DNA from: an uncultured Verrucomicrobiota bacterium
GTDB lineage: Bacteria; Verrucomicrobiota; Verrucomicrobiia; Chthoniobacterales; SZAS-18
NCBI GenBank assembly: GCA_937873255.1
Contig: CALMVM010000144.1
Location: forward strand, 1-16,564
Reading direction: 5' to 3'
Length of the DNA stretch: 16,564 nt
Shown piece by piece: positions 1 to 6,301 of the stretch. Position 1 is the stretch's first letter. Every line of letters starts with the position of its first letter. The notes beneath the pieces are model-generated. The model had not been told where the DNA came from. It saw only the letters and a list, made by a program, of their open reading frames with translations, and did no database searches. Position numbers and translations under genes: made by a program.

Positions 1-574
1 CGGCCCCGGCCTCGGCCAGCAATCCGAAGACAAGGTGCGCGCCCTCATCCAGCGGTGGCCGAAACCGATGGTCATCGGCGCTGACGGCCTCAACGCGTTG
101 ACCTCGGACGTGGGTCTGCTCGAGGTCGCGGCCGGTCCGCGTCTGCTCACGCCGCATCCGGGCGAGATGAAACGCCTCCTCAAAGGCGACGCCGTGGCGC
201 GCGGCGGGGTGTTCAACGACCACGCCTCGCGCGTGGAGATCGTGCGCGGATTCACGGAACGTTATCCCGTCACGCTGCTGTTGAAGGGGGCGCGCACGAT
301 CATCGGCGAGCGGGGTTGTCCCCCGGCGTACAACGCCACCGGCAACGCCGGGATGGCGACCGGCGGCATGGGCGACGTGCTGACCGGCCTTTGCGCTGGG
401 CTGGTGGGGCAGGGGCTCTCGCTTTTCGACGCCGCGCGGTTCGGAGTGTGGCTGCACGGTCGCGCCGCCGATCTTTGCGTGAGCCGGGGCGGAGAATCCG
501 AGCAATCGCTGTTGCCGACGGACCTTTACGGGCAGTTCGGAGCGGTGTTCCGGGAAGTGCGGACCGGCGGGTAA
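1..574 (+). CDS. nnrD: ADP/ATP-dependent NAD(P)H-hydrate dehydratase, C-terminal part (5' end outside window)
   Basis: This is the C-terminal kinase-like domain of the YjeF/NnrD family, which dehydrates damaged NAD(P)H hydrate using ADP or ATP in the cytoplasm. The reading frame is open from base 2 and begins with GPGLG, an internal glycine-rich motif, so the gene starts before the window and the GTG at 35 is internal. Counting from that GTG, I see GADGLNAL at 15-22 (the usual first Asp of DADAL is Gly here), LTPHPGEM at 38-45, and the hallmark NAGMATGGMGDVLTG at 104-118, whose GGxGD segment is the nucleotide-binding and catalytic signature. The stop is TAA at 572-574. In many bacteria this domain is fused to an NnrE epimerase domain; whether it is here cannot be seen. 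The family call is very secure. Confidence 0.95.
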   Translation, partial: GPGLGQQSEDKVRALIQRWPKPMVIGADGLNALTSDVGLLEVAAGPRLLTPHPGEMKRLLKGDAVARGGVFNDHASRVEIVRGFTERYPVTLLLKGARTIIGERGCPPAYNATGNAGMATGGMGDVLTGLCAGLVGQGLSLFDAARFGVWLHGRAADLCVSRGGESEQSLLPTDLYGQFGAVFREVRTGG

Positions 575-616
575 GAAGGCGGAAGTCCAGAAACGCAATC
601 TGACAGTCGTCGCCGA

Positions 617-690
617 CTTCCTTCCGTTCTTCGCTTTCTGCATTCCGTTTCTCTTTCTGCCTTCTACCTTCTGACTTCTGCCTTCTTCTC
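617..690. repeat. Degenerate pyrimidine-rich short tandem repeat (about 7-bp period)
   Basis: The + strand here is almost entirely C and T. At 660-687 it consists of consecutive 7-mers such as CCTTCTA, CCTTCTG, ACTTCTG and CCTTCTT, preceded by looser TTTCTGC and TTCCG units. The tract ends directly at the GTG chosen as start of the CPBP gene, so it occupies the place where a ribosome-binding site would be. It resembles the heptad short tandem repeats known from other bacterial phyla. Its function is unknown. Confidence 0.6.
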
Positions 691-1548
691 GTGGATATCT
701 ATTCGCCCGAAACGTTGATCCCGCTGCTCACGGAGCACGCGGCGATGCTGGGTCTGGCGGTCGTCGCACTGGTGCTGTACGGCGCGCTCGCGGACAGGAC
801 GGTTTTCGAGGGGGGCGGCAAGGTGCGCACGGAACATTTCGGTGGGGTCGACGCCGCCGTCGCCATGTTCCTGGTGATGTTGTTCTCGTTGCTGGTGTTC
901 GGGGGGGCGTCCGGTCATGCGTCGGAAGCGTCGGCGAAGGCACCCAGCGCGGCCGACATGATCGCCGGCATCGTGTTCAGCGAGGTGATTTTCATTGCGC
1001 TCGCCGTTGGGCCGCTGCTCGGAATGAAACTGCGCGGGATGAATCTGCGGGAAGCGTTCGGGTTGGAGAGGTTCGGCATCGGGGCAGTATTCGCGGGGGC
1101 GTTCGGGCTGCTGCTGCTGGCGTTCCCGCTGATCACGGAAACGCTCGAACTCGCCCGCGTCCTGCTCGCGGGGATGGGTGATCGCAATCCGGAACCGCAA
1201 CCGGCCGGACAAGTTCTCGCGGGGAGCGCCTCGCTGGCGGCACGGATCGCGGTGGGAGTACAAGCGGTTTTCCTCGCGCCGGTGCAGGAGGAACTGATCT
1301 TTCGCGGCTACCTGTACGGTGTGGCGAAGCGCTATCTCGGGCCGGCGGGGGGGATCGTGCTGGTATCGTTCCTGTTCGCGGCGATCCACCAGCATGCGCC
1401 GAGTTTCGCGGGGCTGTTCGTGCTGGCGGTCTGCCTGACGTTGGCCTACGAATGGTCGGGCTCGATCTTCGTGCCGATGACGATGCACGCCATGTTCAAT
1501 TCCCTGACCGTCATCAACCTGCTCGCGGGCGGCTCCGCGCAGAACTGA
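691..1548 (+). CDS. CPBP family intramembrane metalloprotease
   Basis: A 285-residue multi-pass membrane protein with the three signatures of the CPBP (Abi/CAAX protease and bacteriocin-processing) family: EExxxR at E200-E201-R205, FxxxH at F229-H233, and HxxxN at H266-N270. These residues build the glutamate/histidine active site inside the membrane. Hydrophobic segments lie near 15-34, 54-72, 88-110, 127-149, 185-197, 212-234, 240-258 and 262-278. Bacterial members include immunity proteins against peptide bacteriocins and uncharacterised processing proteases; the substrate here cannot be named. The start is a GTG directly after a pyrimidine-rich repeat with no Shine-Dalgarno site, so the N-terminus is less certain than the domain. 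It lies between nnrD and thiL on the same strand, and its stop is 11 bases before the proposed thiL start. Confidence 0.9.
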   Translation: MDIYSPETLIPLLTEHAAMLGLAVVALVLYGALADRTVFEGGGKVRTEHFGGVDAAVAMFLVMLFSLLVFGGASGHASEASAKAPSAADMIAGIVFSEVIFIALAVGPLLGMKLRGMNLREAFGLERFGIGAVFAGAFGLLLLAFPLITETLELARVLLAGMGDRNPEPQPAGQVLAGSASLAARIAVGVQAVFLAPVQEELIFRGYLYGVAKRYLGPAGGIVLVSFLFAAIHQHAPSFAGLFVLAVCLTLAYEWSGSIFVPMTMHAMFNSLTVINLLAGGSAQN

Positions 1549-1559
1549 TCTCCGGCCCC

Positions 1560-2471
1560 GTGATCGCGGATTTCGGCGAGGATCGACTGGTGGCGGCGCT
1601 GCTGGCGCGGTTGCCGGTCGGCGCAGGGAAACGCGGCGGCGTGATCGCCGGGGCAGGGGAGGACGATTGCGCCCTCGTGCGGCCGTCCGGGGCGAAACAT
1701 TGGCAGCTCCTGAAGACGGATTGCGTGATCGAGGGGGTGCATTTCGCGCCGGACACCCCGCCCGAGGCCATCGGTTGGAAGGCGCTGTGTCGCCCGCTGA
1801 GCGACATCGCCGCGTCGGGCGGCAAACCGGAGTTCGCGCTGGTGACGCTCGCGCTGCCGGGCAGCGCGGCGGTCGAATACGCGACCGGCATCTACGCGGG
1901 GATCGGGCGCGCGGCGGGGGAATTCGGCGTGGAGGTGGTCGGCGGCGAGAAGGCGCGTTCGCCGGGGCCGTGGGTCGTGTCGGTGTGCCTGACGGGCCGC
2001 GTGCGGCGGGACCGGGCGGTGACGCGCGTCGGCGGCCGGGTGGGCGACCGGCTCTACGTGACCGGACGGCTGGGGGTATCGTTCGGGAGCGGGCGGCACC
2101 TGACGTTCCGGCCGAGGCTGGCGGAAGCGCGCTGGCTGACGCGCAATTTCCCCGTGCGTGCGATGATGGACCTCAGCGACGGCCTCGCGTCGGATTTGCC
2201 GAGGATGGCGCGAGCGAGCGGGACGGGTTTCCAGATCGATCCTGGCAGGCTGCCTCTGTCGGAAGGCTGCACGGTCGCGCAGGCGCTCGGCGACGGCGAG
2301 GATTACGAACTGCTTTTCGCCGTCAACCCCCGGCACGCGGCCAAGCTCGAGCGCGACTGGAACAAACGCTGGCCGGACGTGTCGTTGACTGGCATCGGGG
2401 CGTTGGCTGCGGCGGGAATCGGCGCGGGACTGGAAGCGGAACGGGGGTTCGACCACTTCCAACCAAGGTAG
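1560..2471 (+). CDS. thiL: Thiamine-monophosphate kinase
   Basis: ThiL phosphorylates thiamine monophosphate to thiamine diphosphate with ATP, the last step of cofactor synthesis. Family landmarks appear in order: FGEDRLV at the N-terminus, GEDDCAL, KTDCVIEGVHF, a KALCRPLSDIAASGG segment, GGEKARS (usually GGDTTRS), GDRLYVTGRLG, MMDLSDGLASDL, and GDGEDYELLF near the C-terminus. The Asp-rich motifs bind the metals and nucleotide. The GTG at 1560 is chosen because it begins just before the conserved FGEDRL and does not overlap the CPBP gene; it gives 303 residues, slightly shorter than typical ThiL. An ATG at 1452 in the same frame would overlap CPBP by about 97 bases and add a non-conserved tail. 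No clear ribosome-binding site is visible. The last codons and the stop lie inside a 41-bp inverted repeat. Confidence 0.93.
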   Translation: MIADFGEDRLVAALLARLPVGAGKRGGVIAGAGEDDCALVRPSGAKHWQLLKTDCVIEGVHFAPDTPPEAIGWKALCRPLSDIAASGGKPEFALVTLALPGSAAVEYATGIYAGIGRAAGEFGVEVVGGEKARSPGPWVVSVCLTGRVRRDRAVTRVGGRVGDRLYVTGRLGVSFGSGRHLTFRPRLAEARWLTRNFPVRAMMDLSDGLASDLPRMARASGTGFQIDPGRLPLSEGCTVAQALGDGEDYELLFAVNPRHAAKLERDWNKRWPDVSLTGIGALAAAGIGAGLEAERGFDHFQPR

Positions 2472-2580
2472 GGATGGCTCTCCGAGCCGGTCCCTATTAT
2501 TTCTGAAAACGTCCCCGCAGGAACGACAAACCAATCGAAAATAGGGACCGGCTCGGAGAGCCATCCCTACCTTGGTTGGA
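2458..2580. repeat. Perfect 41-bp inverted repeat (paired REP-like hairpins), likely bidirectional terminator
   Basis: The arms at 2458-2498 and 2540-2580 are exact reverse complements over 41 bases, separated by a 41-base spacer. Each arm is itself a hairpin: AGGGA...TCCCT outside and GGCTC-TCC-GAGCC inside (inner stem 2476-2480 with 2484-2488). This is the layout of a REP doublet or BIME-type intergenic element. It lies between the convergent genes thiL (ending 2471, inside the left arm) and the TPR gene (ending 2611). Transcripts from either side could fold and terminate here, although no long T-run follows the arms. The arms and spacing are read directly from the sequence; the role is inferred. 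Confidence 0.9.
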
Positions 2581-2610
2581 CGCGCCTACGGCGCAACGCT
2601 TTCCGGCCGT

Positions 2611-4002
2611 CTACTGAAACTGCGCCAACTGCTCCTGCGCCTTTTGCACCAGGTCCGGCTCCAGTTTCAGGTCGATGATCTTCTGGTAATCCGCCTTCGC
2701 TTTTTCCAGGTCGTTCTTCTCGATGAAGATGTTCGCGCGGTTGACGTAGGCGTAGCCGTCGTTCGGGTTCAACTGGATCGCCTTGTCGTAATCCGCGAGC
2801 GCCTCATCGGTCTTTTTGAGGTCCTTGTAGGCCGCTCCGCGTTGTTTGTATGCCGCCGCGTCGTCGGGCTTCATCTGGATCAGCGTATTGCAATCGGCCA
2901 GGGCCTTGTCGTATTGCTCCTTCTTGATGTAGGCGGCGGCGCGCTGGCGGTAGCTCCGCGCCTCCTTCGGCTTCAGTTCGATGGCCTTGCTGAAATCGGC
3001 GATGGCCTCGTCGGTTTTGCCCTTGGTGACGTACGCGGAACCGCGCAGCATGTAGAGCGAGGCGTCGTCGGACTTGCCTTTGATCGAATCGCTGTATTGC
3101 GCGATGAGCTTGTCCACGTCGCCCGTCTTCGTGTAGGCGTGTGCGCGCTGCTGGAGCGCGAATTCGTTGTCGGCGTCCTTTTCCAGAGACGCGTTGAAAT
3201 CTTCGATGGCCTTCTTGAAATCCCCCTTCGACGCGAAGAGAAACCCGCGCCGGTTGTGCGCGACGATGTTGTCCGGCGCGCGCTTGATGACCTCGCCCCA
3301 ATCCGCGATGGCCTCGTCGTTTTTCTTGGTCGCCTCGTAGGCCAGGGCGCGGTCGCGGTAGTTGCTCACGTCGTCGGGCTTGGCCTTGATGGCGTTGGTG
3401 TAATCGGCGATGGCCTGGTCGTATTCCTTTCGCAGGAGGTGCAGGTCGGCGCGTTGGTTGAGGGCCTTGGAGTCGTCGGCCTTCGCCTCCAGGATGTCAT
3501 CGAGGTCTTCGATGGCCTTGTCGTATTGCTTGAGCCGCACGAACGCAAAGGCGCGCTGGCGATGCGCGTCCATATCCTGGGGTTTCGCTTCGAGGAAGAC
3601 GCCCAGGTCCTCGACCGCGCCCTTGAAATCGCCGGTCACCACGCGCGCATTGCCGCGGCCCTGGTGGCTCGGCACATCCTTCGGGTTGAGCTTGAGCGCC
3701 TCGGTGTAGCTCTTGATCGCCTCGGTGTAGTTTTTGATGGCTTCGGCCTGGTTCTTGGCAACCTCGGCCTGGCCGCCCTTTTTGCCGTAGACGATGCCGC
3801 GATTGCGGAAATTCCCCGGGTCCTTGGGGTCGAGCTTGATCGCATCGTCGAAATCCTTGATCGCCTCGTCGAGCTTGCCCGCCTTGTAGTCGGCGATGCC
3901 TTTTTTGGTGAGGCTCGCGGCGTCCTGCGCCCGCCCGGACGGCAGGCAAATCGCGGTGAACAGGCAGGCGGTGACGGCGATAGGTAAGTAAGTGCGTTTC
4001 AT
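2611..4002 (-). CDS. Secreted tetratricopeptide-repeat protein with twelve TPR units
   Basis: This 463-residue protein begins with a signal peptide (MKRT followed by a hydrophobic stretch, probable cleavage after GRA near residue 25). The rest is almost wholly TPR repeats of 34 residues. I count twelve, with typical units such as YKAGKLDEAIKDFDDAIKLDP, most ending in PDD, PKD or PND. The second unit carries an insertion of about 14 residues (KKGGQAEVAKNQAEAIKNY). The protein ends soon after the last repeat with a QEQLAQFQ tail, with no enzymatic domain. TPR solenoids bind proteins or peptides, so a scaffold in the periplasm or outer envelope is likely, but no partner can be named. The ATG at 4002 is preceded by a T6 run 14 bases upstream and no Shine-Dalgarno site. 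The gene is convergent with thiL. Confidence 0.9.
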   Translation of the reverse strand: MKRTYLPIAVTACLFTAICLPSGRAQDAASLTKKGIADYKAGKLDEAIKDFDDAIKLDPKDPGNFRNRGIVYGKKGGQAEVAKNQAEAIKNYTEAIKSYTEALKLNPKDVPSHQGRGNARVVTGDFKGAVEDLGVFLEAKPQDMDAHRQRAFAFVRLKQYDKAIEDLDDILEAKADDSKALNQRADLHLLRKEYDQAIADYTNAIKAKPDDVSNYRDRALAYEATKKNDEAIADWGEVIKRAPDNIVAHNRRGFLFASKGDFKKAIEDFNASLEKDADNEFALQQRAHAYTKTGDVDKLIAQYSDSIKGKSDDASLYMLRGSAYVTKGKTDEAIADFSKAIELKPKEARSYRQRAAAYIKKEQYDKALADCNTLIQMKPDDAAAYKQRGAAYKDLKKTDEALADYDKAIQLNPNDGYAYVNRANIFIEKNDLEKAKADYQKIIDLKLEPDLVQKAQEQLAQFQ

Positions 4003-4208
4003 GCGGTCGGTCGAAAAAACAATGCCCGTGGCCCCGTGTCGGCCCCAACGCTAACACATCGAAGTCATACCGGGACTTGGCCGGACGGCAACCGCAAAAT
4101 CTTGACGCCTCCGCCCGTGACGAACGCGCCGGACTTTGGTAAGGTGCCTGCCGGTGGGCCCGACGCGCGTTTCCCACCCGGAAAATCGTCGGGCGAAAAC
4201 AATAGGGA

Positions 4209-4242
4209 TTGTGTGAACTGATCTTCGCTGTCTATATATAGT
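4209..4242 (+). promoter_or_regulatory. Putative sigma70-type promoter abutting the start codon
   Basis: TTGTGT at 4209-4214 can serve as a -35 box, and the AT run at 4233-4242 offers TATATA (4233-4238) or TATAGT (4237-4242) as a -10 box at 18 or 22 bases. The run stands out in this GC-rich DNA. Transcription would begin within a few bases of the ATG at 4249, so the mRNA could be leaderless or nearly so. This agrees with the absence of a ribosome-binding site. Confidence 0.45.
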
Positions 4243-4248
4243 ATCGCC

Positions 4249-5325
4249 ATGCAAGTTTTGACGCTCAAAGAATTGAAGACCCTCGTCGGTGGAGGCGAGT
4301 CGAGGGAAGTGCTGGTGCATGCGCAGGTCGACGTGGTGACCACGAAAACCACCAAGAACGGAAAGCCGTATTACGAGATCAAGTTCATCGATTCGGCCGA
4401 CCATATCCTGCTGCGAGCCTGGAGCGACACGCCGATCCACACGCAATGCGGCTCCTTGGAGAAGGGACATTGCCTGGAGTTGAAGGGAACGTTTTCCAAC
4501 CACGAGACCTACGGCCTGGAAGCGCGCGAATGGGGATTCCGGCCGTTGTCGGCAGACGAGAAGGCCGGGTTCATGGCGGGTTCGCGCGAGACGCGAGAGC
4601 GGCAGGAGGCGGATTTCCAGTTCATCGCGGAAACCGTGCAAAGCATCAACGACCCCCGCCTGCGGATCGTCTGCGAGATGTTCCTGGTGGAACACGGCGA
4701 GCGGTTCCGGCGCACGGCGGCGGCGAAGGCGAACCACCACGCGCGGCGCGGCGGCCTGGTCGAGCACACCGCCCAGATGATGCGTTCGGCGTGCGCGATT
4801 GCCGGCGTTTACACGCGCCTCAACCGCGATTTGATGGTGGCCGGTGTTTTGTTCCACGATTCGGGCAAGCTCTGGGAAAACCACGTCGCGGAAGACGCCT
4901 TCAGCATCGAGCAATGCGAACGCGGCGAACTGCTCGGGCACATCAATATGGGCATTGAGATCGTCAACAGCCTCTGGCGGCAGTTGAAGGCCAACGACGC
5001 GTTCGCGGCGTGGAAGAAGATCGAGCCCACCTCGGAATCCGTGCGGCTTCACCTGCTGCACCTGATCGCCAGCCATCACGGGACACGCGAGTTTGGCTCG
5101 CCCGTTTTGCCCAAGACGCCCGAGGCCCAGGCACTCCATTACGTCGATAATCTCGATGCCAAAATGGAGATGTTCTTCGGCGTGTACGGCAGTGCCAAGC
5201 AGGTCGTGCCGAACATCTACGACCGGACCCGGCCGTTCACGGAGTACCTGATCGAGCCGCTCAAGGCGTTCCCGCCCGACGGCGACACGGCCGGCGGCTG
5301 GATGGCCCCCGAGCCAGCGGAATAG
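4249..5325 (+). CDS. YhaM-like 3'-5' exoribonuclease (OB-fold plus HD domain)
   Basis: The 358-residue protein has an N-terminal OB-fold-like nucleic-acid-binding region (about 10-100, with GKPYYEIKFIDSAD and LKGTFSN) and a C-terminal HD phosphohydrolase domain (about 120-335). The metal ligands expected for YhaM are present: the RGGLVEHT motif with H173, H203-D204 in FHDSGK, H231 in LLGHINMG, H276-H277 in LIASHHGTREFGSP, and D300 in HYVDNLDA. This order matches Bacillus YhaM/Cbf1, a Mn-dependent enzyme that degrades RNA and single-stranded DNA from the 3' end; the Bacillus protein has 314 residues. The extra length is in the linker (about 100-120) and a Pro/Gly-rich tail. The ATG at 4249 is the first start after an AT-rich promoter-like run. 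The exact nucleic-acid substrate is inferred from the family. Confidence 0.88.
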   Translation: MQVLTLKELKTLVGGGESREVLVHAQVDVVTTKTTKNGKPYYEIKFIDSADHILLRAWSDTPIHTQCGSLEKGHCLELKGTFSNHETYGLEAREWGFRPLSADEKAGFMAGSRETRERQEADFQFIAETVQSINDPRLRIVCEMFLVEHGERFRRTAAAKANHHARRGGLVEHTAQMMRSACAIAGVYTRLNRDLMVAGVLFHDSGKLWENHVAEDAFSIEQCERGELLGHINMGIEIVNSLWRQLKANDAFAAWKKIEPTSESVRLHLLHLIASHHGTREFGSPVLPKTPEAQALHYVDNLDAKMEMFFGVYGSAKQVVPNIYDRTRPFTEYLIEPLKAFPPDGDTAGGWMAPEPAE

Positions 5326-5353
5326 CGGGTGTCGCGCACGCGGCGGCGGGGCG

Positions 5354-5370
5354 GGGGACGATTCTTCCCC
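5354..5370 (+). promoter_or_regulatory. Small hairpin that can mask the ribosome-binding site of the Nif11-like gene
   Basis: A GGGGGA purine block at 5353-5358 is the only Shine-Dalgarno candidate for the ATG at 5371, with unusually long spacing of 12 bases. Its GGGGA can pair with TCCCC at 5366-5370 across a 7-base loop, placing the stem directly against the start codon. The stem has only five pairs, so regulation is speculative. Confidence 0.3.
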
Positions 5371-5691
5371 ATGCCCGACGAAAAATCTCCCGCCGCCAAA
5401 TTCATCGAAGACGCCGTCAACCATCCCGAGTGGTTGAAGACCATCGAGGCGGGCCAGGCGGACGCGGTGGTCAAACTCGCGGCTGACAACGGCTATGCGT
5501 GCGGACTCGATGACCTGAAAACGGCGGCCAAGGCCGTCATCGGCAACGAAGCGGACAAGGGCGAGCCCACCGGCAAGGAAATCGACGAGGCCGCCAGCGG
5601 GATGAGCGATTTTCAGAACGACACTGGCTACGGCGATGACACGGGGTATGCAGCGTTATTTGGCGTGGCAGGGATGATCCTGAAGATGTGA
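5371..5691 (+). CDS. Nif11-like leader domain protein, possible RiPP precursor
   Basis: The 106-residue protein has a Nif11/NHLP-type leader pattern at residues 8-60: AAKFIEDAVNHPEWLK, a helix with ADAVVKLAADNGY, then LDDLKTAAKAV. EIDEAASGM (70-78) follows, like the conserved E-L-x-x-x-x-L-x-x-V-x-G-G end of such leaders with the double glycine degraded to S-G. The remaining 28 residues (79-106) are Gly/Asp/Tyr-rich, include a near-duplicate DTGYG/DTGYA pair (84-94), and end in a hydrophobic FGVAGMILKM. Nif11-type leaders are known to guide maturation enzymes acting on a C-terminal core. The core here has no Cys, and its only Cys is C44 in the leader part; no maturase lies nearby, so a non-RiPP role is possible. 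The ATG at 5371 is chosen over an in-frame GTG at 5329 because the domain starts there. The downstream gene follows after 43 bases. Confidence 0.7.
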   Translation: MPDEKSPAAKFIEDAVNHPEWLKTIEAGQADAVVKLAADNGYACGLDDLKTAAKAVIGNEADKGEPTGKEIDEAASGMSDFQNDTGYGDDTGYAALFGVAGMILKM

Positions 5692-5722
5692 TACCGACGG
5701 AACGCCCAATGCAGTCAACATT

Positions 5723-5728
5723 TGGAGA
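5723..5728 (+). promoter_or_regulatory. Shine-Dalgarno site GGAGAG
   Basis: GGAGAG ends six bases before the GTG at 5735 and decides that start. It is one of very few clear ribosome-binding sites in the window, where most genes have none. Confidence 0.7.
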
Positions 5729-5734
5729 GTTGGC

Positions 5735-6262
5735 GTGAAGACATTGCTAATCATTTCGGCTTTGCTTGTCACTGCCACCGCCGGCTTCGCGGCGGACGAT
5801 CCTGTAACAAGTCCGTCCAACAAACCGGTTTTCCGGGAGCCATTTACATTGCAACTCCACGTCGACAAGGAGCACTTCTACGAACAGAAGTTCGACAAAG
5901 TACCGTTTACCGACAACGGCAACATCTATCTGTTTAAAGGGGATGAGTTCGGCCTGACCTTGGATGTGCAAGGTGATAGGATTCGGGGAATCAAATATCA
6001 ACCGGATCTCAAACAGGCTGACGTGACGCTCAAATTCACGCAAGAAATCCAAGCGGACGGCACGGCGATGATGTTGCTGCACATCCACAACAATACCAAA
6101 CAGACACTCACCTGCGACGCTTTGATGACTGTACCTGGAAAAGACGGAATCACGAAGACCAGCATTCTACCCGTCAGCCCTGGGTTATCGGGCTACGAAT
6201 CTTGGCCGCATCCTATCGTGCAATTGGTGCTGCAGAACGTCCAGGTGCAAAAGCCGCAGTGA
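5735..6262 (+). CDS. Secreted protein of unknown function
   Basis: This 175-residue protein has a classical signal peptide: MKT, the hydrophobic LLIISALLVTATA, and a probable cleavage after GFA near residue 19. The mature part is polar and looks beta-rich (FTLQLHVDKEHFY, NIYLFKGDEFGLTLDVQG, ADVTLKFTQEI, AMMLLHIHNN). It has one Cys near residue 129 and no catalytic motif I recognise. The GTG start is supported by GGAGAG six bases upstream. Base composition is clearly different from neighbours: bases 5821-5940 are about 47% G+C by direct count, while surrounding genes are much richer, so recent acquisition or weak codon selection is possible. It follows the Nif11-like gene by 43 bases and may be co-transcribed. 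It converges on tpiA. I do not recognise the family. Confidence 0.8.
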   Translation: MKTLLIISALLVTATAGFAADDPVTSPSNKPVFREPFTLQLHVDKEHFYEQKFDKVPFTDNGNIYLFKGDEFGLTLDVQGDRIRGIKYQPDLKQADVTLKFTQEIQADGTAMMLLHIHNNTKQTLTCDALMTVPGKDGITKTSILPVSPGLSGYESWPHPIVQLVLQNVQVQKPQ

Positions 6263-6301
6263 TGCCACGGCTTGGAGGGGGCGGAACGGATCAGCAGAAA
6301 T

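Noticed and set aside
1446..2564. 372-codon minus-strand open frame opposite thiL
   Set aside because: It is extremely rich in Arg, His and Pro, as expected of an antisense frame in GC-rich DNA, and thiL on the + strand is unambiguous.
2572..3987. 471-codon + strand open frame antisense to the TPR gene
   Set aside because: The opposite strand encodes a clear signal peptide and twelve TPR units. The antisense product is a Val/Leu/Arg-rich periodic sequence that merely mirrors the repeats.
4036..4221. 61-codon ORF upstream of the YhaM-like gene
   Set aside because: It has no ribosome-binding site and a low-complexity, Pro/Thr-rich product with no recognisable domain, and lies in a normal divergent spacer.
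6251..6273. Hairpin AAGCCG/CGGCTT across the stop of the secreted protein gene
   Set aside because: The stem is only six base pairs with an 11-base loop and no T-run on either strand, too weak to call a terminator.
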